Shown one piece after another: positions 26,808 through 35,924 of a stretch of 64,000 nt of DNA; position 1 is the stretch's first letter, and each line of letters begins with the position of its first letter. Made by a program: the position numbers and the translations under genes. This DNA is from an uncultured Faecalibacterium sp. (GTDB taxonomy: Bacteria; Bacillota; Clostridia; Oscillospirales; Ruminococcaceae): assembly GCA_944385995.1 (NCBI GenBank), contig CALWZL010000111.1:1-64000 (forward strand), in the 5' to 3' direction. The notes beneath the pieces are model-generated. The model saw nothing but the letters and a program-made list of their open reading frames with translations. It was not told the DNA's origin and did no database searches.

Positions 26808-28088
26808 ATGGCAAATTATCTGGAGATGAGCACCGAAGAACTGCAGGCAGAGGAGAACCAGCTGCGCACCGCCTATCAGAACTTTAAAAACATGGGTTTG
26901 AAGCTGAACATGGCCCGTGGCAAGCCCGGCCCTCACCAGATGGATCTGGCGATGGATCTGTTCAAAACCACCGATTATACCGCTGAGGACGGCACCGACG
27001 CCCGCAACTATGGCAATCTGGAGGGGCTGTATGAGGCCCGCAGACTGTTCGGCGAAGTGATGGGCGTCAAGCCGGAGAACGTCTTTGTGGGCGGCAACTC
27101 CAGCCTGCAGCTGATGTATTTCCTGGTGAGCATTGGCTACACCTTTGGCTTCCCTGAGTCTCCCTGTCCCTGGTCCCAGGTGGATCACCCCAAGTTCCTC
27201 TGCCCGGTGCCTGGCTATGACCGCCACTTCCGCATCACCGAAGAGTTCGGCATCGACATGATTAATATCCCCATGACCCCGGAAGGCCCCGATATGGATA
27301 TGGTGGAAAAGCTGGTGGCCGAAGATCCCACCATCAAGGGAATTTGGTGCGTGCCCCAGTATTCCAACCCCGATGGCTATACCTACAGCGACGAAACGGT
27401 GCGCCGCTTCGCTTCCATGAAGACCGCCGCGCCTGATTTCAAGATTTTCTGGGATGAAGCTTACATTGTTCATCATCTGACCGACGAGATCATTGAGACG
27501 CCGGTCCTGCTGGAAGAGAGCAAGCCCTATGGCAATGAGGACCGTGTGTTTATGTTCACTTCCACCAGTAAGATCACCTTCCCTGGTGCTGGTGTTTCGG
27601 CTCTGGCCTGCAGCGACAACATGATGAAGTATGTCTGCAAGCGCTTTGAAGTCATGATTATCAGCTACGATAAGATGAACCAGCTGCGTCATGTGCGTTT
27701 CCTGAAAAACAAGGCCGGCGTGCTGGCTCACATGCTCAAGCATCGCCGCCGTCTGGTGCCCTGCTTTGATGCGGTCAAGACCACCTTTGCCCAGAAGCTG
27801 ACCCCCTGCGGCAACATCGCCCATTGGACCAATCCCAAGGGCGGCTATTTCATCAGCCTGTATGTGATGCCTGGCTGCGCCAAGCGGGTTGCCCAGCTGT
27901 GCAAGGAGGCTGGTCTGGTGTTGACGGGCGCCGGCGCTTCCTTCCCGTACGGCAAGGACCCCGAAGATTCTCATCTGCGCATTGCACCTACCTATCCCAG
28001 CCTGAGCGAGGTGGAGCAGGCCTCGGAGCTGCTGACCATCTGCACCCGGCTGGCCACGGTTGAGCATCTGCTCGCAAATAAGGCCTGA
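26808..28088 (+). CDS. aspartate aminotransferase of the subgroup Ie (PF12897) type
   Basis: A 426-residue PLP enzyme. LNMARGKPGP near residue 40, DARNYGNLEGLYEARRLFG, VFVGGNSSLQLMY and DEAYIVHHLTD are typical of the aminotransferase group related to the Corynebacterium aspartate aminotransferase. The PLP lysine is in TSTSKITFPG at about residue 255. Aspartate/2-oxoglutarate is the expected pair, but related proteins with other substrates exist. AAAGGAG precedes ATG 26808; earlier in-frame ATGs fall before or in the promoter. It has its own promoter and stands alone. Confidence 0.87.
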   Translation: MANYLEMSTEELQAEENQLRTAYQNFKNMGLKLNMARGKPGPHQMDLAMDLFKTTDYTAEDGTDARNYGNLEGLYEARRLFGEVMGVKPENVFVGGNSSLQLMYFLVSIGYTFGFPESPCPWSQVDHPKFLCPVPGYDRHFRITEEFGIDMINIPMTPEGPDMDMVEKLVAEDPTIKGIWCVPQYSNPDGYTYSDETVRRFASMKTAAPDFKIFWDEAYIVHHLTDEIIETPVLLEESKPYGNEDRVFMFTSTSKITFPGAGVSALACSDNMMKYVCKRFEVMIISYDKMNQLRHVRFLKNKAGVLAHMLKHRRRLVPCFDAVKTTFAQKLTPCGNIAHWTNPKGGYFISLYVMPGCAKRVAQLCKEAGLVLTGAGASFPYGKDPEDSHLRIAPTYPSLSEVEQASELLTICTRLATVEHLLANKA

Positions 28089-28108
28089 GCCTCTGGCTTG
28101 AGGCCGGT

Positions 28109-28163
28109 CTGAAAAGTCCCCCAGCGCTTTGCAGCCAATGTTCGGCCTGTTTGACTTTTCAGA
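28109..28163 (+). repeat. 11-bp inverted repeat upstream of secDF
   Basis: TCTGAAAAGTC (28109-28119) and GACTTTTCAGA (28153-28163) are perfect reverse complements with a 33-nt spacer. There is no T run after it. It could be a transcript hairpin after the aminotransferase or a control element for secDF. Confidence 0.55.
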
Positions 28164-28243
28164 TACATCCTGAAAAATCTCCTCTGTCCGTCCGGGAAAC
28201 CGGCGGGCGGGAGGTTATTTAATTGGGAGGTTTCCAAAATTTT

Positions 28244-30562
28244 ATGAAGACAAAAGGCAGAGCATGGCATCTCGTGGTCACGGTGCTGCTGATCGTGGTA
28301 TTTGCAATTACCGCGTTTTTCGGCGTGTCGGTGAAGTACGGAGATGTGACCACCACCTACATCAAGGGCGTATCAGATATCCGCTTCGGCGTGGATATCA
28401 AGGGCGGCGTCAATGTGACGTTCCTCCCTTCGGACGGCTTTGATGCCACCGACGAGCAGCTCGACGCGGCCCAGTCGGTCATCGAGAATCGTCTGGTTGC
28501 CCTGAATATCACCGACTATGAGCTCTATGCAGACTACAACCAGGACAGCCTGATTCTGGAGTTTCCCTGGCAGTCGGACGAGACCGAATTTGATCCCGAA
28601 GCGGCCATCCAGGAGATCGGCACCACCGCATACCTGACCTTCCGGGAGGGGAGCAGTGCCGACGGCACCCTGATTCTGGATGGTTCCAGCGTCGAAACCG
28701 CCACCGCCCAATATGGTCCGGTCACCAATGGCGGTGCCTCTGAGTATTATGTGGCACTGGAGTTCGATGCAGATGGCGCGGCAGCCTTCAGCGACGCTAC
28801 CACCCGCCTGTATCAGGAGGGCGGCACCATCAGCATTTGGCTGGACGATCAAAACATCAGTGTAGCTACTGTCAATGCAGCCATTACCGATGGTAAGGCG
28901 GTCATCACCGGTTCCAACTTTACCCGGGATGACGTGGTCACCCTGGCCCGCCAGATCAATTCCGGCGCACTGCCCTTTGCTCTGACGGTGGACAGCTACT
29001 CCACCATCAGCCCCACCCTGGGCGAAAACAGCCTGGAGGCCATGGTCTATGCGGGTATCATTGCATTCATCCTGATCTTTGTCATCATGATTGCTATGTA
29101 CCGTCTGCCCGGCGTTCTGGCCTGTGTGGCTTTGCTGGGTCAGGTGGCCGCAACGCTGGCTTTTGTCTCTGGCTACTTCCCGGTGTTCAACAGCTTCACC
29201 CTGACTCTGCCCGGCATTGCCGGTATCATTCTGGCCATCGGTATGGGTGTTGACGCCAACGTCATCACCGCAGAGCGAATCAAAGAGGAACTGCGCAGCG
29301 GAAAATCTCTCCCCGGCGCCCTCAAGAGCGGCTTTGCCCGCGGCCTGACCCCTGTCATCGACGGCAATGTCACCATCGTGATTGTGGCCATCGTCCTGAT
29401 GGGTGCATTTGGTCCTACCGACGGTATCTTTGCCCGGCTGCTGAACTTCGTGTTCTTTGCTTTCGGCGCATCGACAGCCGGCACCATCTATGCTTTCGGT
29501 TATACGCTGCTCACCGGCGTCCTGCTGAACTTTGTGTTCGGTGTGTTCTGCACCCGCGTGATGATTGCAGGTGCTGCCTCCATCAAGGCTCTGCAGAACC
29601 CCTGGCTGTACGGTGCAGACAAGGAGAAAAAGGAACCCAAGAAGATCGACTTTGTCGGCAAGCGCAAGGCCTTCCTTACGTTCTCTACCTGCCTGATGGC
29701 AGCCATCGTGCTCTGTGCCGTGGTATTGGGTGTCAAGATGGACACCGAGTTCACAGGTGGCGCTATGATTACCCTGAGCTATGAAGGCACGCCGGATCTC
29801 TCGATGGTCCAGCAGACCGCCGAAACCGCTCTAAACAGCACCGACCTGACCGTCCAGACCGGCGAAAATGTCGCCACCGGTGAGGCTACCCTCAAGATTT
29901 CGATGCCCGGCCGTGAGACAGTTACCACTGATCAGGTCACCGGACTGCTGGACAATCTGGATGAGAGCTTCCCCGACAACCATTTCGCCCAGCTCTCTCT
30001 GAGCAATGTCAGCCCGGCCATGGGCACCCGCTTCCTCCAGAAGAGTCTGGTGGCGGTTATCTTTGCCCTGGCCCTGATCCTGATTTACATTGCCTTCCGC
30101 TTTAAGAATATCGGCGGCCTGACTGGCGGTGCCATGGCAATTCTGGCTCTGTTGAATGACCTGATGGTGATTTTTGGCGTCTTTGTAGTACTGCGTGCAC
30201 CGCTGGACGGCAACTTTATTGCGGCTCTGCTGACCATCCTGGGCTATTCGGTCAACGATACCGTTGTCATCTACGACCGTATCCGTGAAAACCGCAAGCT
30301 TCTGGGCAAAAAGGCTCCCTTTGGTGAGCTGGTCAACCTCTCTTTGAACCAGTCTCTCCGCCGTACCCTGATGACCACCATCACTACGGTGGCCGCTTTG
30401 GCTGTGATGTGCATTGTCTCGGTGCTCTATGGTCTGGACAGCATCTTCACCTTTGCGTTCCCCCTGATGATGGGTATGGTCAGCGGCGTCTACACCTCGC
30501 TGTGTGTTTCTACCTCGGCGTGGGTAACCTGGACCAGTCGAAAGAACAAGCAGAAGGATTGA
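28244..30562 (+). CDS. secDF: fused SecD-SecF protein-export membrane protein
   Basis: SecDF uses the proton gradient to help pull preproteins through SecYEG. This is the single-chain form, about 772 residues. The SecD half has an N-terminal membrane segment, the DIKGGVNVTF motif near residue 47 and a membrane block with GMGVDANVITAERI near 339. The SecF half starts with VKMDTEFTGGAMITL near 500 and ends with GYSVNDTVVIYDRIRENR. ATG 28244 has GGGAGG 13 nt upstream; TTG 28223 with GGGAGG 8 nt upstream would add 7 residues and cannot be excluded. yajC, the usual companion, is at 61.8 kb. Confidence 0.96.
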   Translation: MKTKGRAWHLVVTVLLIVVFAITAFFGVSVKYGDVTTTYIKGVSDIRFGVDIKGGVNVTFLPSDGFDATDEQLDAAQSVIENRLVALNITDYELYADYNQDSLILEFPWQSDETEFDPEAAIQEIGTTAYLTFREGSSADGTLILDGSSVETATAQYGPVTNGGASEYYVALEFDADGAAAFSDATTRLYQEGGTISIWLDDQNISVATVNAAITDGKAVITGSNFTRDDVVTLARQINSGALPFALTVDSYSTISPTLGENSLEAMVYAGIIAFILIFVIMIAMYRLPGVLACVALLGQVAATLAFVSGYFPVFNSFTLTLPGIAGIILAIGMGVDANVITAERIKEELRSGKSLPGALKSGFARGLTPVIDGNVTIVIVAIVLMGAFGPTDGIFARLLNFVFFAFGASTAGTIYAFGYTLLTGVLLNFVFGVFCTRVMIAGAASIKALQNPWLYGADKEKKEPKKIDFVGKRKAFLTFSTCLMAAIVLCAVVLGVKMDTEFTGGAMITLSYEGTPDLSMVQQTAETALNSTDLTVQTGENVATGEATLKISMPGRETVTTDQVTGLLDNLDESFPDNHFAQLSLSNVSPAMGTRFLQKSLVAVIFALALILIYIAFRFKNIGGLTGGAMAILALLNDLMVIFGVFVVLRAPLDGNFIAALLTILGYSVNDTVVIYDRIRENRKLLGKKAPFGELVNLSLNQSLRRTLMTTITTVAALAVMCIVSVLYGLDSIFTFAFPLMMGMVSGVYTSLCVSTSAWVTWTSRKNKQKD

Positions 30563-30611
30563 TTCCTTGCCTGATCTGATTGGACCACTTTGATATGATG
30601 GAGGACACCCT

Positions 30612-31073
30612 ATGAAATGCCCCTACTGCGGCGGCGAAGAGTCCAAGGTGATTGATTCCCGCCCGACCGAAGACGGCGAGCGGATTCGCCGCCGCCGTGA
30701 GTGCCTGGCCTGCCACAAACGGTTCACCACCTATGAGGCCGTGGAGACGCTGCCTTTGATGGTCATCAAGAAAAACAACTCACGGGAGCCCTTCGACCGT
30801 CAGAAAGTTCTGAACGGGATGCTCCGCTCCTGTGCACAGCGGCCGGTCAGTTATGAACAGCTGGAACAGGCTGTCAGCAACATCGAGCAGACTCTGCTCA
30901 GCAACTATGACCGTGAGGTCAGCAGTGTGCAGATCGGTGAACTGGCGATGCAGGAACTGAAAAAGATCGATGAAGTAGCCTATGTGCGTTTTGCCTCGGT
31001 CTACCGCCGCTTTGCGGATGTGGAGAGTTTCATTGCTGAACTGGAACAGCTGATGAAGGACCGCAAGTCCTGA
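30612..31073 (+). CDS. nrdR: transcriptional repressor NrdR
   Basis: NrdR represses ribonucleotide reductase genes in response to ATP/dATP. The 153-residue protein has the N-terminal zinc ribbon (CPYCGGEE and CLACHKRF) with RPTEDGERIRRRREC between, followed by an ATP-cone domain (PLMVIKKNNSREPFDRQKV). Length is normal for the family. GGAGG precedes the ATG. It ends against a convergent gene with a shared terminator. Confidence 0.96.
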   Translation: MKCPYCGGEESKVIDSRPTEDGERIRRRRECLACHKRFTTYEAVETLPLMVIKKNNSREPFDRQKVLNGMLRSCAQRPVSYEQLEQAVSNIEQTLLSNYDREVSSVQIGELAMQELKKIDEVAYVRFASVYRRFADVESFIAELEQLMKDRKS

Positions 31074-31085
31074 GCCATTCACTAC

Positions 31086-31134
31086 AAACGAAGAACAGCC
31101 CGGATGCAGACAGCATCCGGGCTGTTCTTCGTTT
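31086..31134. terminator. bidirectional terminator between nrdR and the DUF4363 gene
   Basis: AAACGAAGAACAGCCCGGATGC pairs perfectly with its complement at 31113-31134 around a 5-nt loop. The A-rich left end and T-rich right end let it work for both convergent transcripts. Confidence 0.9.
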
Positions 31135-31145
31135 ACAAATCAATT

Positions 31146-31514
31146 TCACAGCCAGCGGCGGGTCAGCCAATCGATCTTTTCCGCCTGAAAAGCTGCCCGT
31201 CCCAATTCGCCTCGCGCTTCTTCTTCGGCATTCTCCGCCAGATAATTGGCGGCAGCCCGCAAACTGGTTTCCAGTTCCACAAAGTCTTCGACGCGCAGAT
31301 AGAGGACACTGCCACGCCACATCTTTTCGCAGAGGTCAGCTCCATCCAGAACAGCCTGATGAGCCGCAGGCAAATCATCCTGGTCCAGGGCATCTGATGC
31401 CGTCTCAACCTGCGTCCTCACCTCATCCGCAAAAGCTCGCACCTGGTAGGTACTGTAACCTGTCAGCAGCAAAATCCCCACTGCGATCGCGAGACACAGC
31501 CAGATCCGCTTCAT
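31146..31514 (-). CDS. DUF4363-type membrane-anchored protein
   Basis: A 122-residue protein with one N-terminal membrane segment (about residues 4-22) and an extracytoplasmic, acidic, helical part. In clostridia, small proteins of this kind are found next to DUF421 genes, as here (4 nt gap). AAAGGAG lies upstream of the ATG. Function unknown; the spore link is from neighbours only. Confidence 0.7.
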   Translation of the reverse strand: MKRIWLCLAIAVGILLLTGYSTYQVRAFADEVRTQVETASDALDQDDLPAAHQAVLDGADLCEKMWRGSVLYLRVEDFVELETSLRAAANYLAENAEEEARGELGRAAFQAEKIDWLTRRWL

Positions 31515-31518
31515 GGTA

Positions 31519-32223
31519 TCAGCTCCTTTTTTCGGCGCCCTTGTTTGGGGTGCCTTTTTCTTTTCGCAGAAGAAAATAGTCCTCGGTATCGTTGCCCACC
31601 AACAGCAAAATTTCGCTAATCATCAGGGTGTTGGCTGCGGCGGTGTGTTCCAGCCAGTCACTGTCCTTACCGCAGAAACGGAGATTGTCATTCAGCACCT
31701 GGCCATCCACTACAAAGGGGATCGTCGCTTGGGTCCGCTGGACTGCCACACCCAGATCGGAAAGGGTAACTGTCTCTTTGGATGGTTTGCGGGCCACAGA
31801 AAGGCTGCCGTTGGTTTCCACAATGGCGTAGGACACATCACGCGGATCATAGATATCTTTACCCCGCAGGGCTTCCAGCAGATCAGCAGCTGTCAGGCGA
31901 AGCATCCGCAGGGCCTGCTGGTCAATTTGACCATCCTGAATCACCGTCTTGGGCCGCCCGGACATCAGATTGGAAAAGCGCTGGCTGTGAAAACTGAGAA
32001 CAGAGCCCAGCAGCTCCAGCAGAGCAATCAGAAACAGGGGAATCAGGCTGGCGGTGATGGGGACTTCCTCCGACTCAATCGAAATCGAGGCAAGGTTGGA
32101 AATCAGCATGGTAGAGACAAATTCTTCAGGCTGCAGTTCCCCCAACTGACGTTTACCCATCAAACGCATCGCGAACAAAACGCATAGATAAATCAATATG
32201 GTGCGGAAGATCAACAACTTCAA
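31519..32223 (-). CDS. DUF421 (YetF/YdfR family) membrane protein
   Basis: A 234-residue protein with about three N-terminal membrane segments (residues 5-85) followed by the soluble DUF421 domain. RLMGKRQLGELQPEEFVSTM is the family signature and GRPKTVIQDGQID the start of the soluble part. Related proteins in Bacillus affect spore membrane properties, which would suit the divergent gerAA. The start is TTG 32223 with AAAGGAGG about 10 nt upstream, a good site that supports a non-ATG start. First gene of a two-gene minus-strand operon. Confidence 0.85.
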   Translation of the reverse strand: MKLLIFRTILIYLCVLFAMRLMGKRQLGELQPEEFVSTMLISNLASISIESEEVPITASLIPLFLIALLELLGSVLSFHSQRFSNLMSGRPKTVIQDGQIDQQALRMLRLTAADLLEALRGKDIYDPRDVSYAIVETNGSLSVARKPSKETVTLSDLGVAVQRTQATIPFVVDGQVLNDNLRFCGKDSDWLEHTAAANTLMISEILLLVGNDTEDYFLLRKEKGTPNKGAEKRS

Positions 32224-32256
32224 TGAACGAGTCCTCCTTTGGGGTCGGAATGAAGC

Positions 32257-32288
32257 GAGTATGAACCCGGTTCCTTTCGGGCATAATG
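32257..32288. promoter_or_regulatory. near-palindromic sporulation-type promoter region between DUF421 and gerAA genes
   Basis: On the plus strand GAGTATG (32257-32263) and CATAATG (32282-32288) are 18 nt apart, resembling sigma-F/G -35 and -10 boxes. On the minus strand the same bases read CATTATG and CATACTC, again -35- and -10-like. Each box could serve both directions. Motif similarity only. Confidence 0.4.
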
Positions 32289-32324
32289 GGTTTGCAATCA
32301 GAAAAGGACGGTGAATGTGTAGGG

Positions 32325-33782
32325 ATGCAGCAGCTCACAACAAAACTCAGCGAAAATCTGGCGGCGCTCAATACCATGTTTGGCGCATCCGCCGACTATT
32401 ATGCAAAGCAAATCAGCATCTGCGGCTGTCCGGCGGCCATTATTCTCCTGGATGGGATGGCCAGCCTTTCATCCCTCTGGACGCTGCTGTTGGATGCTGT
32501 CAATCGAGAGGACCAGGTTACCAATTTTGAGCAGGACCCGGCTCCCGGTCAAAAGGTCTACGATCATCTGATGCACCATTCAGACCTGCCGGCTGAGAGC
32601 ACACCTGTTCGCACGCTGGATGACATCGTGATGCGGCTGACCGCAGGTTTTGCCATTTTGCTGCTGGATGGGTGCGAGCAGGGGATGGCCTTTTCAGTCC
32701 AAAACCTTAAATTTCGCGCCATCGGAGAACCGTCAGGAGAGGGAAATCTCCGGGGCAGCCGGGAGGGTTTTTCCGATTTGCTCCGCATCAATCTGAGCCT
32801 TCTGCGGCGGCTGATTCGCAATGACGGTTTGGTGATGGAGGTGGCCCAGGCCAATACCGCCATGAAAACCGAATACGCCCTCTGCTATCAACGAGACAAA
32901 GCGGATGCCCAGATGGTTTCCAGGGTGCGGAGCATCCTCCAAAGTGCAAAGCCCGAAGTTCTGCTGGATTCCAGCTATTTTGTCCCGTGGCTGTTGCCTG
33001 TTCGATATCGACTGTTCACCCCGGTCAGCTATACCGAACGGCCTGCTGTGGCCGCCGCTAAACTCTGTGAAGGAAAAATCCTCATTCTGGTCAATGGCAG
33101 TCCATCTGCTCTTGTTCTGCCTGCTCTGTTCGCAGAAAATTTTGAATGTCTGGATGACTATGCCACCACTGCTTTTTTCTCTTCCTTTATACGAGTCTTG
33201 AAATATGTCTCTTTTTATCTGACCATTTTTCTGCCCGGAATTTTTGTCTGCCTGGCCGTTTATCTGCCGGAACTGATTCCGCCACAGCTTCTGTCCAAAA
33301 TTGCCGCAGCCGAACAGGGGACACCTCTGCCCCTCTTCGCTGAAATGGTAATGGTGATTTTGATTTTGGAGCTGATCCGGGAGGCCGGACTCCGGATGCC
33401 TCAGTCTCTGGGACACTCGGTCAGCTTGGTCGCTGCCCTCATCATTGGAGATGCAGCCATTGCCGCTGGCTTGATGAGCACACCTGTCATTTTGACGGCC
33501 TGCATCACTTCGGTGGCCCTTTTTATTACGCCGTCCCTTTATGAACCCGCTACGCTGCTGCGGTTGATGGTGGTGACCGCTGCAGGTTTGGCTGGCCCTG
33601 TGGGATTGGCCGGCGTCTTTTTGATATTTCTGTTCAGCTTGTCGGATGTATCCGCTATGGGGGTGCCCTATCTGGCACAGCATCCTTTTCCGCACAAGCC
33701 ACTGGCCGACGATGGTGTGATCCGCCGGGATTATCGCCGGATGTCCCGCCAGCCCTTCAACATTTGGCAGAGGAGGGGATGA
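32325..33782 (+). CDS. gerAA: spore germination receptor A subunit (GerAA family)
   Basis: GerA-family A subunits are membrane parts of spore nutrient receptors. The 485-residue protein has an N-terminal hydrophilic domain (about 1-285) with ALNTMFGASADYY and GFAILLLDG, then four or five membrane segments starting near 290; YVSFYLTIFLPGIFVCL, PLPLFAEMVMVILILELIREAG and VSLVAALIIGDAAIAAGL are family hallmarks. ATG 32325 is chosen because ATG 32286 lies inside the proposed -10 box; the ribosome-binding site is weak for both (AAAGGA about 15 nt before). gerAB-like and spoIVB follow in one operon; no gerC is present. Confidence 0.88.
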   Translation: MQQLTTKLSENLAALNTMFGASADYYAKQISICGCPAAIILLDGMASLSSLWTLLLDAVNREDQVTNFEQDPAPGQKVYDHLMHHSDLPAESTPVRTLDDIVMRLTAGFAILLLDGCEQGMAFSVQNLKFRAIGEPSGEGNLRGSREGFSDLLRINLSLLRRLIRNDGLVMEVAQANTAMKTEYALCYQRDKADAQMVSRVRSILQSAKPEVLLDSSYFVPWLLPVRYRLFTPVSYTERPAVAAAKLCEGKILILVNGSPSALVLPALFAENFECLDDYATTAFFSSFIRVLKYVSFYLTIFLPGIFVCLAVYLPELIPPQLLSKIAAAEQGTPLPLFAEMVMVILILELIREAGLRMPQSLGHSVSLVAALIIGDAAIAAGLMSTPVILTACITSVALFITPSLYEPATLLRLMVVTAAGLAGPVGLAGVFLIFLFSLSDVSAMGVPYLAQHPFPHKPLADDGVIRRDYRRMSRQPFNIWQRRG

Positions 33783-33783
33783 G

Positions 33784-34662
33784 ATGCAGCAGGAAAAAGG
33801 AAGTACGTTTTCTCTCTCAGCCCTAGGACTTGGATTGGTTACCGCTTCTCTTGCAGAACAATTTTACAGCCCTGCCGGAGAATGGACGGCCCGCAGCACA
33901 CTTTTACTGGGTTTTCTGAGCACTTCGGGGCTTGTCATTGCCGCCGGGCTGTTTTGCGCCCTGGCGGAAAAGTTTGATTTGTTCAGCGGCAGGGACTTTT
34001 TATCCAAACTGGCCGGATGTGGCTTTTTTGTCTGGTTTGCCATCGAGATGGGCCGAACCATTGCTGTCGCTCAGATGGTCTGCCGGGATCATTTCGGGTC
34101 CAATGCTTTGATCGCCGTTTTGCCGGTTCTTCTGTTGGCCTCCTGGAAGATGCAGGCCGATGCGCTGGACCGTTCAGCCCGTGCCATCTGGTGGCTGCTG
34201 GCAGCTGGAATTCTGGCATGTCTGGCAGGTATCTGGAATCAAATGTACTGGCAGCATCTTTTTTCAGCAGATTGTTTTTCCCTCTGGGAAAACGGCTGGC
34301 CATCGGTTCGGCTCTATCCCGAATATTTTGCCCTTCCCCTTCTTTGCAGAGGGCGAAACATTCATCGCGGCGTTTTGCTGCCCTGTTGGAGTTATGTTGT
34401 ACAGGCTGGCTATGCCTTTGTGATGCAACTGGTACTTGGCCGAGCCATCCATCCAGATTATACCGGTCTGGAGTTGCTGCGGGCCTGGACCTTGGGATAT
34501 TTTTCTCGTCTGGATGCACTGCTATTGTTGCTATGGCTGGCTGCTGCCCTCTGGAGAATTTGTCTGCTGGCTTATATCCTGCGCACACTCTGGCAGCGCA
34601 ACATAGGAATGCAAAAAAGCACATGGATCAGAAATCAAAATAATAAGGGAGCGCAAACGTGA
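33784..34662 (+). CDS. GerAB-like spore germination permease (tentative)
   Basis: A 292-residue membrane protein with about nine hydrophobic stretches. It starts one base after the gerAA stop with GGAGGGG upstream. Position after gerAA, size and topology fit GerAB, the APC-superfamily subunit that carries the germinant pocket, but it is shorter than the usual 360 or so residues and the sequence is poorly conserved to the eye (LGLVTASLAEQFYSP near the N-terminus, LLLASWKMQAD near 117). It could be a diverged GerAB or another integral membrane protein. It overlaps spoIVB by 4 nt. Confidence 0.55.
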   Translation: MQQEKGSTFSLSALGLGLVTASLAEQFYSPAGEWTARSTLLLGFLSTSGLVIAAGLFCALAEKFDLFSGRDFLSKLAGCGFFVWFAIEMGRTIAVAQMVCRDHFGSNALIAVLPVLLLASWKMQADALDRSARAIWWLLAAGILACLAGIWNQMYWQHLFSADCFSLWENGWPSVRLYPEYFALPLLCRGRNIHRGVLLPCWSYVVQAGYAFVMQLVLGRAIHPDYTGLELLRAWTLGYFSRLDALLLLLWLAAALWRICLLAYILRTLWQRNIGMQKSTWIRNQNNKGAQT

Positions 34663-35888
34663 GAAAATCAAATCATTCCACGGGAGGGAAAGGCCGCCGC
34701 ATTCGCCGCACATGTGCCGCCTATTTGCTGGCCGCTTCGGCGGCGGCCCTGGGTTGGCTCTATAGCAGTTTGCCCGACCATATCCTCCTGGAGCCGGGGC
34801 AGGCGTTGCTGCTGCCCCGTTTTGCCTATATAGAACCGCTGGGCAGCGGCAATACCCAGAATGTTGTCAGCACGCGGACTGTGGGAAGTTACCAGACCAC
34901 ATTGTCCATCGGCGGTGTTTTTCCGGTCAAAACAGTTCAGGCTGTCATCACGCCGCGGCGAACTGTCACCGTCTGCGGTACCCCTTTTGGCGTCAAAATG
35001 TTTTCAGAAGGGGCACTCATTGTTGGTTTTACCGATATCAACGGCACGGATGGTGTCCCCATGAATCCTGCCAAGGAAGCCGGGCTTCGTCTGGGAGACC
35101 GTGTAATCTGTATTGGCGACACCACCACTGAGAGCAACGATGAAGTCAAGGCAGCCTTGGATGCCGCCGCCGGAAAGCCAGTTCGGGTGGTCTATGTTCG
35201 GGACGGTGAACAACAACAGACGACTTTAACGCCCTGTTGGGATGCAGTGGCAGCAGAATGGCGTGCCGGTATGTGGGTAAGAGATTCTTCTGCCGGTGTA
35301 GGGACTTTGACCTTCATCGATGAAGAAAACGAAGTCTTTGCCGGTTTGGGACATTCCATCAGTGATGGGGACACCGGCCAAAGCATCGCATTGCGCAGCG
35401 GGGAGATTGTTCCCTGTGAAATCGTTGGCTGTACCATGGGAACAGCAGGAAGCCCCGGTGAATTGAAAGGCAAATTTATCGGCGGTCATGCTGTAGGGAC
35501 CATTGAGATCAACGGAGAGAATGGTGTATACGGCGAAACCCGTACCGATTTTGCAGGGCAGGAAATGGAGGTGGCTTTTGCACAGGAAGTTGTTACGGGA
35601 TCTGCTCAGATTCTGACCACCACTTCAGGACAGACCGCCAAGCTCTATCAGGTGGAGATTGAAAAGGTCACCGACGCTGAATCTGTCCGCAATATGGTAA
35701 TTCATGTGACTGACCCGGATTTGCTGGCTGAAACCGGCGGCATTGTCCAGGGAATGAGCGGCAGTCCCATTCTTCAGAATGGACGCCTGGTAGGGGCAGT
35801 AACGCACGTTTTGGTAAATGACCCCACCCGCGGCTATGCCATTTTTGCTGAAACGATGCTGACCCAGGCCGAACAACTGGGATCATAG
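34659..35888 (+). CDS. spoIVB: SpoIVB serine peptidase (S55)
   Basis: SpoIVB is secreted by the forespore and cuts SpoIVFA, triggering pro-sigma-K processing in the mother cell. The 409-residue protein has an N-terminal membrane anchor (about 19-37), a PDZ domain (about 120-200, ALIVGFTDINGTDG and AGLRLGDRVICI) and a C-terminal S55 domain with the catalytic His in GLGHSI near 232 and Ser in GMSGSP near 369. GTG 34659 with AAGGGAG 8 nt upstream overlaps the gerAB-like stop. In Bacillus spoIVB lies after recN; here it has moved to the gerA operon ahead of spoIIIA. Confidence 0.95.
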   Translation: MRKSNHSTGGKGRRIRRTCAAYLLAASAAALGWLYSSLPDHILLEPGQALLLPRFAYIEPLGSGNTQNVVSTRTVGSYQTTLSIGGVFPVKTVQAVITPRRTVTVCGTPFGVKMFSEGALIVGFTDINGTDGVPMNPAKEAGLRLGDRVICIGDTTTESNDEVKAALDAAAGKPVRVVYVRDGEQQQTTLTPCWDAVAAEWRAGMWVRDSSAGVGTLTFIDEENEVFAGLGHSISDGDTGQSIALRSGEIVPCEIVGCTMGTAGSPGELKGKFIGGHAVGTIEINGENGVYGETRTDFAGQEMEVAFAQEVVTGSAQILTTTSGQTAKLYQVEIEKVTDAESVRNMVIHVTDPDLLAETGGIVQGMSGSPILQNGRLVGAVTHVLVNDPTRGYAIFAETMLTQAEQLGS

Positions 35889-35924
35889 GGCAGGGCACTT
35901 TTTAATCCCATATGATGCTACCTC

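Noticed and set aside
26595..28067. 490-codon open frame on the minus strand opposite the aminotransferase
   Set aside because: Shadow frame; the plus strand has the PLP-lysine motif, a promoter and a ribosome-binding site.
32286..32324. Longer gerAA starting at ATG 32286
   Set aside because: That ATG overlaps the proposed -10 box and has no ribosome-binding site; ATG 32325 fits better.
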